From Diploscapter coronatus (lineage: Eukaryota; Nematoda; Chromadorea; Rhabditida; Rhabditidae), in the NCBI GenBank assembly GCA_964036155.1, contig OZ038422.1, positions 47,887,201 to 47,951,200 on the forward strand: a stretch of DNA of 64,000 nt, given 5' to 3'. Shown piece by piece: positions 48,129 through 60,779 of the stretch (position 1 is its first letter; each line of letters begins with the position of its first letter). Both the position numbers and the translations under genes were made by a program. The notes under the pieces are model-generated. The model saw only the letters and a program-made list of their open reading frames with translations, made no database searches and was not told where the DNA came from.

Positions 48129-48786
48129 ATTCTTAGCATTTTGGCATGAAATCGTGTAAATTTAACATTTCAATGGGTGATCTGATCACAGCATGCTTGA
48201 AACTTAAACGCTATATTTACACCTCCATATATAATCATACAATCTATGACCATTAATATTATTTTACAATGCAAAATATGATTTATGGTCCGGATATAGG
48301 GATGATTGATTTAATTAATTCGAAGTTTCCAAGGATACGTGAGTGGGGGCTAATTTGTGCATAAACAGGACGATTCATCTAGAGTAGATATCAGATTATC
48401 ATATTACTGGCATTTTTTGATATGGGAGATATCATTCACGAGATGTGGATTCATGTTATTGCCATATATGAATTCTTATTTGTTTATTCCTTTATGTCAT
48501 TGTGATTATGAGTTTCACCTATATTTCTTTGATTACAAAGTGTTTTGTGATAGAGGATATATCATTCACGATATTTGGGTGTTTATTATTACCATATTAT
48601 TTTGTTAGATATTATATTGTTATGATTTTGATTATATTTATTTTTATATGAATTTTTAAACATTCCTTACTATTTTTTAGAATTTATTTCCATATATTTG
48701 CAAAAGTCGCAATTCCGATCACTAAATTATCTATTTGAATGTGCATTTGAGGTTATTTCCCGAAACATCCTATTTGCAGACAAGTA
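48129..48786. repeat. Spacer between receptor copies with an imperfect 130-bp tandem repeat
   Basis: The segment ATATCATTCACGAGATGTGG at about 48427 recurs as ATATCATTCACGATATTTGG at about 48558, each followed by a TTATT.CCATAT stretch. The open frame across it is just this AT-rich duplication and shows no receptor motifs. Confidence 0.6.
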
Positions 48787-50437
48787 ATGTTCCTCTCCAG
48801 ATCACCCTATATCATCTTCGACATCCAAATTGTGTTCGAGTTCTTATGTCTTGTTTTGTATGTCATTGTCATCTGGAGGATTCTGACCTCAAGAAATGCA
48901 AAGTTGCATAACGCATTTTATATGGTTTTCTGCTCGACGGGTAGGTTTCAGAAAATTCAATGTTAATGAAAATAAATATACATAATGTTCACGCTATCCA
49001 GCTGAGGAAAAATATAAATTATAATATTTTTAATAAAGGACTCAGGAATTCTATTTTATATTCCATATAGAAGTCCCAAATATGAGGATACTTCCAATTG
49101 AGGACGATTTAATTAAAAACGATGTTTTTTTATTTTTAGGTATCGGTGACATCGTGAACATTTTCGTGCACTATTTTTTGAGGGAACTATTTTGTTCCAT
49201 CTGTAGATTTGATAGATCGATAATTTTACTGCTGAGATTTTGCAAATATCTCATGCCAACCTTACTTTTGATACATATCATCGGAAATCTAATGATAGTT
49301 CTAAATAAGTACACTATTGTCAGAGAGTCGGGATTTTTGAATAAGGTATGCAAATTTATTTTTTAATAAATGAACTTAAAATGGAAGAATGACTACCCAA
49401 ATGAATTTTCTGAAGCTTAGTTAATGAAACTAGCACTTTACTATCAGAAATGTTTATAAATGTAATGATTAACCAATGAAATTTGGAAATTTCCGAAACT
49501 TAAATAAAATTAATTTTAGCTCTGGGAAAAACGAAATCTAATAATAATTATCACTGTTCAATGGATAATTCCTAACGCTGCTTATTTCTACAACATGTTC
49601 AGTACTATTTTCATCAAGGTAATAAATCTATACGCCTATAAAGTTATGACATAGTAAAATAACTTATGATTCATTATGAGCACCACTTTTGGGTATCTTT
49701 CCTAATATCTTTAATAATTGAGTTCTAGAATCGATTTTTTACGGCTGCGTTTGATTTAGACTGGAGGAGATTAACAGAATCGTCATTTTCAATTTTAGGT
49801 ATTCCCAGATGAAACGATCCAATTCGATCGAATCAGCAAGTGGTCAGATTTTGTAAGTTCTTATTAATCGCTTGTTTTAAATAATTTATAAATATTAATT
49901 TAATTTAAATAAACGAATCGTGAGAACTTACAGCTAAACCGACTGCCGTTGATAATCCTGAGTTGGATATTCTTAACCATGGAAATTATATTCTTCTCCA
50001 CCACGTTGACCGATAAGAGAAGGAAGGATATCATCGTCAAGGATAAGGAGAAGGTATTTATTTTTGACATTTAAAATTTTTTTTTAATATTTCAGGGGCT
50101 TCTATTGTATATTTTATACATCATTATTTGCCAATTTATGATGAACATTACTTTGACCAGCAGATTCATTATGGACTATGTTTATGAAGATAGCTTTTTG
50201 CTGGGGATAGCTATGATTTTGGTATGAGTTATATTAAATGAACATAAATATGTCAATTTTTAGGTATCATTTTCTATTGAGCTCAATACTTGCGTACCTC
50301 CAATCATTATGCTAATTTGTTCGAAAGAACTTCGGACAGAGTTATTTGGAAAAATGGAGAAAAGGAGAAAAGCCATAATGATTTCACCAGCAAACAGTAA
50401 ATCTTCGACAAAATCGTTAATGTTAATTAGATATTAG
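48787..50437 (+). CDS. Serpentine receptor, SRV/SRG type, copy B
   Basis: Seven exons (48787-48940, 49140-49345, 49520-49618, 49799-49852, 49934-50053, 50096-50221, 50264-50437) give 310 residues. FYMVFCSTGIGDIV, VLNKYTIV and a TM7 ending PIIMLICSKELRTELF match copy A and the SRV/SRG families. Exon lengths 154, 206, 120 and 126 are identical to copy A; copy A's 153-base exon 3 is split here into 99 and 54 by an extra intron. Tail is basic and Ser/Lys-rich. AATAAA at 50467-50472. Sequence divergence between the copies is high, so the duplication is old. Confidence 0.82.
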
Positions 50438-51303
50438 TTTTTTAATCGCTTAGCTTGAAAGTTCAAAATAAATCTTTATTTCAACAAGAACTTCAATATG
50501 AATAATAATTTTGGAATTTAAAGAAAATCAAAATTGTGTTAAAGTGAGATTCCATAAAAGTTCTGAATAACATTTATTCAAGAAAGAAATTAAAAGATTA
50601 ATTTTGTAGAGAGCTTAAATTGTCGTAAAATGTTCCGAAACATATGAAAATCTCCCAGGTCAATGTCATATTTTCAAGCAATTTCTTTATATCTCGACAC
50701 CAAATGAATTGAAATGTGCGGTATAGTTGCAAGTCAGGGAAAGCTCGTTTTTATTCAATTCATTTTAAATCAAGAATAACTCAACAAAAACGCGATATTT
50801 TCCAGTAAAACTCTATAAAATCACAGGTATGCTGAATTTGTTCAAGAAATTTAGAAGAAAAAATGAAGACATATCCGTATGAACTTGGTATGAGACAAGC
50901 GATAACAATATTATATCAAAAATATCAATTTAAAAATGGTAATTATTACTTAATTAACTAGATAATCACCGGACTTAATTGACCAATTAAATATTTTAAA
51001 ATGAGCTAGCCGGATACTAATCTTAATTATCATCGCAATTACAAGGTTAATTATCTCATATCTTATCCAAATTTTAATTGTAATGAAAACTTCTTGGATA
51101 TTTTTAACCGTCAATCCTATAACATATCAGGTCATTTGTAGTCTAATTTGCTACTCTTGCCTATACTTTAGAATTACGGCATTAATTAAATTGTGATGAT
51201 AATAATAAATACTCTACTTTAGATTGTTCATTTGTTGTAGAAATTGGTTTATTTTGTCGAACTTGGTCCATTCATCAGAGTTTTCAGCGCTTTTGCATGG
51301 GTT
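50438..51303. other. Convergent 3' intergenic region
   Basis: Separates the converging receptor copy B and the 5-phosphatase. Contains their poly(A) signals: AATAAA at 50467-50472 on the plus strand, and on the minus strand at 51248-51253. Nothing else recognised. Confidence 0.6.
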
Positions 51304-54300
51304 CTAACGAGGCATCTCGAAGGATAATGCTACGGGCTGAAATTAAAAATGTAAGCTAATTAGTTTTGTTAAAATACGATATTCTTACACCATCTGAGCG
51401 CGCAGAGAATTCAAGTCATTTGAATTCTTTCAAATAAAGAAAATTTTACAACATACACGATTAATTTGAATTTTAAAGGATCAGAATATAAGAGGAAATA
51501 AAATAACTTGCAAAATAATGTTATAAGCAAGGTATTGCTTGAATGAAATACCATATTGAAGCAACATGAGTTGTATATTTTGAAAATATAGGAAATTTAA
51601 AAACATCTAAAAGTTCGAAAACTTCCAACCTTATGATCTCCAGTACAGACGCTCTGTCCGAAGGAGGAATATTTGGGACAGCTATCAGAGACGAGAGCAT
51701 ACGCGTCATCGTTCATCAGAACTCGATCGCACCACGCCGGAGCTCGCGTTTTCATCAGAACCTCCGACTCCTCTGGGTCCTCCGACCAGGGGTAGCTGAA
51801 AGATTTTCGATCTTTCAACGACCATCATGGTGTTATTGTTCTGGTCAAACGAAGTGACAGATCGCGCGTTGAAAAACAAGGAGAAAAGACGAGAGAGGCA
51901 GAGAAAATTGCGTACCGCCTTTTCTATTGTCTCCCGCTAACTCTCCTTTCTCTGCACTCTAGCCTCTCCCGCTTTGCGCATAGTCGTGATGCGCAATATA
52001 CGCGCATTTTTTAACACACGAGCCGTCACTTCAATTTGGTCGATACAACAGAAGAATTGTTTTTACTAAATTTTGGTTTGGATATAATAATAATAATAGA
52101 GCCAAAATTTCAAATATAAATAATGAAGATCAACCTCGATATATCTCAAAACGGTGTAGCAGGGTATCTTTCAAAATTATAATTTAAACAATGAAAGATC
52201 AGCATCAGGGGTGTGTGGAAATGGGTTTTGAGATTTTTGGAAACGGAAACGGAAATTTTCGCACGCCCCTGATCAGCATTTTGAATATTTTTAGGACTTA
52301 CGTCGGTGGAAAAGAGATGGGCAACTCATTCAAAGGGAAATTCTTTGCCTCTTTGTCATCATCCAGGTAAGACTCCCAGTCATCCAGCAGCTTCTTCTGA
52401 TTGAAATAATCGAATTTCTTCTTCTCGACTCGTAGCACGCAGCTGAATTTGCATGTTTTAAATCTGATCAGATAACAACATTAAACTTGTTCGAATGTTA
52501 CTGCTTAGCAATATGCGTGTAAAACTAATGTTCAATTCAGACATCTCAAATTTTCTGAGGATAAGATAGTTGAAGTCATCAATAATACGTTCTCAGCTTC
52601 GTTCGATATAGTTAAAATAATTTCAAACTTACGAATTCTGACTATCATTGCTGCCCCTTCTGAATTCGATTGCGGATACCGTCCTCCTAAAAATTATTTT
52701 TGAAACTTCGAGTTAGCTTCAATAATGGTTTCTAACATTGTTAATCTTGTTTAACATTAATTTAATAGTCAGCATGCAGCCTATAAGATAAATAATTTAA
52801 TGATATGCAACCTCAAATTATCGTTAGTACAGTTGCTTCCATTGACCTGCAGATGGTCAGTCGACCCTCGACTCTCATCCTCGTCGTCCAGGGGGTGCGG
52901 CTCGGTTTTGGCTGTTATCCGCTCAAAATAGATGAAATAAATAGGTTTTATTTTTTTTTCAGGACAACAAAAGTCTCATAGAATCTCTTAACACATAGTC
53001 TTCGTGTTCAAAATATATAATTTGTATGGGTTGGATGATATGAGGTTATTTGATAAGTTTTAAGATTTTTTTCGAACTCTTAAAGAATGCAATCCCAAAT
53101 TGACGAGTTTTGCTATACAAGAAATGAATGATAGCTCGAATTTATGGAAAAGTGGGCGGATGGGAGCAGCCTAGAAACTTTACATTGAGAAAAGACGTGG
53201 AGTCGAGTCGGAAGTTGAGGTCGCCGAAAATGAACAAATGCTCCTTGTGGCCGTTGGCAAACTCTGTCAATCGCTGAATGATGAAGTCCATCGCTCGTTT
53301 GCGGTTCTCCGAATATTGCATGGGGTTCTAAATGTTATATTTCATTTTTCTTGTTTTTTAAAGCTTTACTATGTTTATACTAGGATGCTTTAATTAATTT
53401 AGTTTTCTATTTTAGGTTTTTTGTCTTAATTATCAATTTTTACCTCATGTATCAATGCCAAATTCGACTCGTCATGGAACAAATGAGCGTTCACGAAATC
53501 GATAATCCTGAAATCCAAATGTTATGCTTTCACTACGTCATTTAAATATTGCATTTCAGAAATCCAATATCATCTAGAACACTTAGAAGGCATAGCTATT
53601 CAAAAGAAGCGTTATTTTTAGAAATCTACATAGTAGTAAAAATATAAATTTAAAAATGGAGGAAGTCAGCAACGTCCACCAATTTGTTTATTTGTCGCTT
53701 TTACCGATTAGAGATCCGCCATCGCGTGTGCATGTAGCCTTTCCTGCCCCATTTAATCGCCGGCCAAAACTCCTTGGGAAATTTATACTTGATCAGGTAA
53801 GGATTCTTCTCGAAATTAGATAGTGTCAAGGAGAACCCTGAAAAAAGCGATATTTTATTGATTTAAACAAAATTCTACCTCTATTTAAAGCCTCAAATCG
53901 ATTAGTATGGAAATTGTACTGCTCAATGTATTTTGCGGCAGACTCCTTTATAAACACGTAAACTCCAAGGGCCTAAATTTTTGTAAAATAATAGCAATAT
54001 TTTTCTGGGAAAAACCAAATCAAGGTTGACTTGATCTTATAGCAACCAGTTAAGAATTAACTCTTTACCACTACATAGACTAAAGCGACCTCACCGTATA
54101 GTCCTCCGACTCGTATTCGATGTCCGCCCAGGCGCGGATTATTTGAAACTCGTTCAAGCGGTTACGGAGTTGATCCACTATTATAGGAACCTGGTAGGAG
54201 CACTCTTCGAATCTGGAAAATCGCTCATTATTGATTTTCGCTATCTAGAAATCGATATTTATTGGATTTTTTTTACTTTTTTCCGCCCGTTTCCTGAGTG

Positions 54301-54440
54301 TGCAATATGAGCATGTCGACATTTTCGGCATGAACTCGCTCCTCGATAGTTTGCAGCCAACCAACATGCAACCGACAGTCCTTTTCAAACAACGAACCCG
54401 CATTCGAAGTGATTAGTAAAATACGTGGTTTTGGAGTCAT
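51304..54440 (-). CDS. ipp-5: Type I inositol polyphosphate 5-phosphatase (INPP5A/IPP-5)
   Basis: Removes the 5-phosphate of inositol 1,4,5-trisphosphate, ending IP3/Ca2+ signals; C. elegans IPP-5 acts in spermatheca and ovulation. Eleven exons (54277-54440, 54095-54212, 53879-53972, 53705-53837, 53444-53507, 53184-53327, 52812-52921, 52633-52686, 52302-52463, 51630-51795, 51304-51336) give 413 residues (human 412). Motifs in order: HTQETGGK (catalytic Glu region), KWGRKGYMHTRW, VNAHLFHDESNL, the FGDLNFRLDS catalytic block, KKKFDYFNQ, and RAPAWCDRVL followed by CTGDHKPV. Exon 7's donor (TTGAG|GTTGCA) is weak but needed for frame. An acceptor just upstream of the ATG (54459-54460) suggests trans-splicing or a 5' UTR exon. 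The protein stops after SFEMPR and lacks the human CaaX tail. A hAT relic sits in intron 9. Confidence 0.95.
52206..52271. mobile_element. 66-bp hAT-like MITE with perfect 8-bp duplication
   Basis: CAGGGGTGTGTGGAAAT and TTTTCGCACGCCCCTG are inverted ends. The flanks are identical 8-mers, ATCAGCAT at 52198-52205 and 52272-52279. This is the hAT insertion signature. Located 30 bases from exon 9 of the 5-phosphatase gene, inside intron 9. Confidence 0.85.
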
Positions 54441-57400
54441 CCCAATGTTCTGGGTGATCTAAAAATTCGAAATTTTTCGTCTTATCAAAGGTAACCCTTT
54501 AATTTTTTTACGAAATTTATCATCAATGAAAAATTCGAAGGTTTTCAAGAATGATTCATTTTAGTAGGAATATCGAAAGATCGAGTTTTTTTAATTAATA
54601 AATTTTAGGCTAGAAAACGGAGAAATATTCGATAAAGTGCATTAGCAATAAGAAAAAATTGTAGCCTTCGTACTTCGCACTCAAATTTTGCGTCATACAA
54701 TTGACATGCAAAACTCGGAATGGGAGTTGCGAATGTTTGGACTTTTTTGATAAGACTACCTTTTAAAGTTTCCACCAATGGTAAAACATGGAATAGGAAA
54801 ACAGGCTAATGGAATTATCAAATTATCATTATTTAATTATCACTATCGATCTGAGCGTATATGTGAAATTAAGAAAGCGCGGATTAGAGTGATAAATATT
54901 TTCAAAATGTGGCGACAAATATGAGTGGCGTGGAAATTATTTATGCGGAGGAAACGGCGAAAAGTTGATAAATTGATAAAATGATAAAAAGCCGGGAAAA
55001 GAGATTATAAAGTCCTGGAGAAATGGAGTGAATATTGATAAACGGATTGCTAATAGGCTGGCTAGAATGAGAGTACCTAAAGTGACCTAAATTTCGTAAA
55101 CTTTGGGAAATTTTTAAAAATCAAAGCTGTTACGAGACTAGTTTTCAGAGTTAAAATTAAATATGATGAGTTATGAAACTTATGCAATGGAATATTTAAA
55201 TCTCTTTGAATAGGAAAAATATCCAAACTCAATTGTGATAAAAATTTGAGCATTCATAATAGATCAAACAGAATTACAATTAAATTAAAGTGATCTATTC
55301 AAGAAGGTCAATAAAAATAAACTTCAGATTTAATGAGTTGGAATTCTTATTATTAAGGTAGCATGTTAATAATGAAGCTTCAATTTTAATGGGCTATTAA
55401 AAGATTCCATAAAAGCGAGAGAGCCATTAAATAGCGACAGTGAACTTGAAATGATCGCTAGACGTAAAATCACTATAGTCTTTTAGAGAATTAAATAAGT
55501 TTGGAATTTATCTTCTCTAGTGCAAGTTGAACTTGATTAGACTAGATTTAAATGATGAAGACATACAGATATTTTTGAAATATATTTAATTGAAAGAAAC
55601 TTTTGAAAAAGTTCATAATTTTGAGAGTTGTAGAAAATGTAGAGACCGGATAGTTCAAAGAAGAAAAAATCTCTAAAGGGAAATATAAAGGAAAAAGAGA
55701 TATAAAAGATTAGAGAAATATCACAGGTCATTAAGAGATTCAAAGGTATAAAATAGAGAAATAGTATTAAAAATTTAGAGGATCAAAGAAAAAGACGGAT
55801 AAAATTTATGAGAGAAGGGGAAATCCATCAAATAGCTGTGTAAAAATTGCCTACGAAGCAGCCACTTCGTCGAACAAAAATTCGCGTCAAAATGCGATTT
55901 CGCACACGCTTTTTCTCAAAGGAATTTGATGGATTTATGTGGCTTAGAGATAACGGGATAAAGAGGTAGTAAAAGAAAGCAGAGAAAGAGATTTAGAGGA
56001 TGATGTAATGATGAAAGAACAGCATGATAAAGCAAGAGGTTTGATTAGTCATGAACGAGGATTTTGAATAAGATAAACTGATCTTCACGCAATAACAATC
56101 CAAGTAGAACCAAGAAAATTGAAATATACTCAACTCTTGAACTATCCTGAAATATATGTGATTTTAATGAATGAAGATCAGCTTTGATAAAGAAGAAGGA
56201 AAAATTTTAAAACAAAGTAAACTCTAGCTGAAACCAGAAATATCGAATTCAAAAGGGTTCTACAAACAAAACCAGGAACAAATTTTCGATTTTCCGAAGA
56301 AAAGAGCAGGAAAACTGGGAGATTTTAGCGAAAAAGAAGGGCGCTTCACGCTTTTCGAGCTGAAAATCGAGGTTCCTTTGAGAACACTACACCAATGTGA
56401 AGATGAAGATCAGAGAACGCGATGAGGACAGCAAAAATCAGTCGAATGAAATCGGATACTGGCTTGAAGTAAGAACTACTTTGCAAACGACAGGTAATGA
56501 TAACATTGTACTTCAAGCGTATGACATACTTTTAAATGGCGCGAACTTCTCTTAAGAAGTAGCAAAAATGATCCTCAAGGACTTCAATCGAATATTTAAA
56601 AAATCAGATTAGCTAAGCTTCTTAAGATTTTCAGATCGAGAAACAAACTTAAAATAATACTCTGGAAAAAGCTTGCAAAACAAAGACAAATGTCTGAAAG
56701 CTTGAAAAATGTACGATAAAATATGGCGGAAAGGCATTTTTGTTTTGCGCCGTGTCGTGGCGTCGCTTCAATTTGCCTCGGCAATAAATTTGATGGATGC
56801 GGTAAAATCGCGCTGCTGTCATGTGATTCGATAGAAATCGATACAGACAAAGATGTGAAAGTGGATTTGAGATTTATGGACTGAAAATGTCTGAAATAAG
56901 CTATTATTAATCTGGCCTAGAAAAGATATTTTGGATTGCTTTAAAGATAATTTCAATTGAATATAACAATAGCAAGATTAAAATATAATCGATACAGGAA
57001 CAGATATATGAAAAATGAGGATTTATTTGAGATTAAAAGTCCGGATTAGGCCACTATTAATCCTGATCTAGCAGCATCAAAGCGAAATATTTATTCTAGA
57101 CTAGTATTGTTTATAGATTAGTTTTCAAATCGAGTGATAATTGGATTATCAAAATTTCATGCAAATTTAATGAACTGTCAAAACTTCGTAAACTAATGGA
57201 CGTTTTGAAAATCAGAGTATAAATGTGTTGAAATTTTATGTGGAATTTCTGGTCGTATCTATAGGATGACATTAATTTTACAAAACCTGTTTCCGCTGTT
57301 TTCACTAGTGATATGGCACTTTTTAAAGTTAGAAAAAGTTGGTAGAAATAATCTTGGTTTTGGTGGGAAGGAATTCCATGACAGTAAATTTCACAAGATG

Positions 57401-59604
57401 AGAGAAATTTCTGCTAAATTTAAGCGAACCTGGAAAGCACGTGTGGGAGCTGAGTTTTGAGTGAATCGTTGTAGACTTCACTCAGAAACTAAGCACCTAG
57501 GTCAATATAAAAAGTGAGTTTAGATAAGTCACATGAGGTCGAAATGAGTTGAAACATTAGAGCTATATGCCAAAAAGTTGTTAAATTATATGTAACTCCA
57601 GTTCTTTAGTACCTAGAATTGTTAAAACATAATGAATAATTTAAGAAAAAGCCATGTTATGTGAATTTTTCTTTGCTGAATTTTAAAATATTTTTAGAAA
57701 CGACGAATCTCTGTCAAAATTATACACACAAATGCTTGCTAATAGCGCAAAAATTCTGAAATAGAATCGGACTCCGAAAAGCGTCGTCTTTTGTTGTAGA
57801 AAATTATCGACTGTCTTTTTGGTGCCTGAAATATGTCCCCGCACCGCTTTCATAACAATGAAACGAAAAATTTTTGAAAGAGAACAATTTTGGGAGGCAA
57901 AATAAATTTTGGAAATAATATGGGAAAAAGAAGGAGATTTTTTGAAAATATTAGAAGAAGAGAAATAAAGCTTTTGGAAATAGTATGGAAAATAGAAAAT
58001 TTCGGGTCGCCATGACTCAAATCAAATCGTGAATCTTTTTCAATAGGACTCAGGCGCAGACCCGTGCCTTGTGACTCGAAAAAGATGCATTTAAGGTTGA
58101 AACACGGAAAATATCACTGGTTTTAGAGATACGGAAAAGACGCAGAAATTAAATCGTGTGGACAGTACGAAAAATGAGAGTCGAAAAGATGCAGAATATT
58201 TTAGAAGTGATAATAAAAATCTAGTTGAATCGGAGAAATAGTATAGATTTTTGAGAGAAGAGGGAAATTCGTAGCGATAACGAATCAAAATTGATGATTT
58301 TCACGGCGAGTTTATCAGTAATTTTAGTCGGAAAATTGTAAAGTGCGTGAAAGTTTGGTCAAGAAAAGTCGAGTTTTTAGTTCAACCCGCCATTTTCGAG
58401 AAAAATTTACAATACTACCCTCGTAAGATAATTAACTTGGGTTCAAAAGTCGAAAATCGTGCAGTATGATTGGAGAAAAGATTTATCGCGCCCATGAAAA
58501 AGCTGATCTTCACAGGAAGAATACCTATAATAGACATAGAATATATAAGATGGGATTAACATTTACATATATGGGGAATACAGGGAATTTCATAGGTTTC
58601 ATTATTCGAGAAATTTATTGAGAACATTAAAATAGTGATAAATTTAGGAGCCTGGTTCAAAAAAAATTTTTTTAAAATGAGATATTTAAAAGGAAAAAGT
58701 TCAAATTTAGAAGCGGATAAAATGATCCAAAAATCCTCTCCCGCGCGGGGGCACTACGCGCAAAACGTCTAATGGATGGGGCTAGAAGAATTCGGAAGCT
58801 ACCCTTCAATTTTGTTCTCTAGCTCTGCATTATCCCCGACTATTTCTCCCTACTTCTTTTTCACTGCCATCTCAACTTTCCCACGCTCTTTCTCTCCCCG
58901 CAATTTATCTTTCTCGCCAACTACGCTATTTCCCGTATATCTTTTTGCTATGTGTTTACTCTATTCTATATTCCTTTTCGATACTATTTCTCTAGTTGAA
59001 AGTTCTCTAGCCGTCTAATGAAGATAATTACACGCTATTTCGGATTTTCTAGGTTCTCTTTACTCTCCTCTTTTATATAGTATGCCGCGTTTGAAATTTG
59101 TCTAACTCTTGTTCTCTAAATTTGCATACTATTTCTATATTTCTGACTTCTCTAACCTTCTCGATCAATAGTGCATGAGCTGACACTCTCTTCTCTCTAG
59201 AAGCACAAATGCGTTGGAACACTCAATAATTTGTCGAACTGCATAACATTAAATAAATTTTTCGTAGGGTAAATATTTTCGTGAAATAAATTTAAGAATT
59301 TCCATGCAACAAGATTTATTCAAGCGATAAATGAATGTGGTCTAAAGTGATTTTTTCAGCATTCATTTTGAAAATTTAATAATAAATGATGAACTATGCG
59401 TTTTTGGTATTTACACAGACTTAAGGAGCACTTTCATCGGACGAAAATAAACTACAGGGGAGTATAATCAGATTTGTAGACTTTTGTTGAACTGCATAAC
59501 TTCAACTTTTTGTTCGATAAATATTTCGTTACATCCAATCTCAAAGAATTCACTAAACGACATTCAACTCACCGATAATTATAGCTTAAAGCAATTTGCG
59601 TCTT
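54441..59604. other. 5.2 kb gene-poor region upstream of ipp-5
   Basis: Holds the ipp-5 promoter side. A pyrimidine-rich block lies at about 58780-59190. A GC-richer block at about 56720-56830 might be regulatory. A possible isolated exon on the minus strand near 57660-57832 could not be linked to other exons. At 59422-59449 a stretch matches the inverted-repeat element at 63178-63254. Confidence 0.5.
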
Positions 59605-60779
59605 TTATTTTTTAAGTTTGAGGAATGTTTTTAATAAAGATTTTGGAACGATGACGTGCTTCTTATATTTCTTGTTACAGACTTCTGGGACATAGTAACA
59701 GATGTCGGCAGTCTCTGGTTCAGGAGTCGTTTCAGGTTCGGATGATGGTTTGGTTGTGGTTTCTGAAATGTACTAAAAAATTTCACTTTCTTAAGATGCA
59801 AATATTTTTTCCTACAAATGTGCGCTTTACGTTCAAAGGATATTTCTCGCGGTGATAAATTTCTTTTTTAAGATAAAAGTATTCAATGTCACATTTTGCT
59901 TACCGTCAACCCGCTCTGGGATAGTCTCTTCGGTGGTCACATCATGCTCAGAACTACTTGAAACTTTCGTTCCTAAAAATTCCTTCATCAATTAAGAAGT
60001 CGAAACATTTTCATACCGTTCAAGACATGGTTAACCAGACCTCTAATTTCCTCACAAAACCATTCGTATTCTTCCGGACAATTCACGTCGACCTCATCCG
60101 TGGTTGCTACTCTGTCTTTATCTGTAGTCGTTTCAATTTCCGGTTCCCTCGCTTGAGTCGTAGCTCCTTTTGATTCTCCCGTTGTAGCTTTCGCGGTTCT
60201 ATTCCAACATCCTGGATCATAAGGGTTGATGACGCAGTTGTTCGCAGTGGCTGTCGTGTTTTTAACTTCGTCGGGCTCTTCGGTGGTGATGGAATTTCTG
60301 CATGATGGATACCATGGATTCCAGATGCATGGGTCTGTAGTGGTGGGAGTTTTTGATGAATCAGGTCCTTCCGTGGCAGATGAAGTTGTAATCCAGCATC
60401 CTGGGTCATAGGGATTATTGGCGCAGTTAAATGCAGTTAACGTGGTTTCGGATGGTCCGTTGGTATCTAGAACTGAGACCGAACAATCTGGGTCGTTTTC
60501 ATCGACAAAGCAAATAAGATATTCACATATCTCCGCAAAATTAGTGGAACTTTTTACAAGATCCATGTGCTCCTTGCAGAACTTGTACATTTTTTCGAAC
60601 TCACGAACTTTTTCCAGATTTAATGTTTCAGATTTAGGCTCAGAAGTGGCTTCAGAACCGGGGCTCTGGGTCTCATCAGTCTTTCCGTCCATGGGAAAAG
60701 ACGCATAGGTAGGCAATTTTACCTGAGATACGGTAACCTGGACCAAAATTAGGGAAAAGAGTAGAAATATTAGTGCCAT
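59605..60779 (-). CDS. Secreted Thr-rich protein with C-x2-NP-DPGC repeats
   Basis: Exons 60017-60779, 59904-59972, 59605-59762; 329 residues. Signal peptide MALIFLLFSLILVQVTVSQ. An N-terminal Cys domain (FCKEHMDLV..FAEICEYLICFVDENDPDC) is followed by three spaced short repeats: NCANNPYDPGCW, PCIWNPWYPSCR and NCVINPYDPGCWN, separated by Thr/Ser/Glu-rich linkers likely to be O-glycosylated. Then VNCPEEYEWFCEEIRGLV, a second acidic Thr linker, and a C-terminal Cys motif (ICYYVPEVCNKKYKK) ending in a Lys-rich tail. Such Cys-Asn-Pro-Asp-Pro-Cys repeats occur in nematode secreted proteins, but I cannot name a family. Likely extracellular matrix, cuticle-associated or mucin-like. The start is the only Met before the signal peptide. 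Confidence 0.82.

Noticed and set aside
48357..48608. 83-codon frame between the two receptors
   Set aside because: Made of an imperfect tandem repeat in the spacer; no SRV/SRG motif.
57660..57832. Possible minus-strand exon after a TTTCAG acceptor
   Set aside because: Open and plausible in composition, but no partner exon or start could be joined to it.
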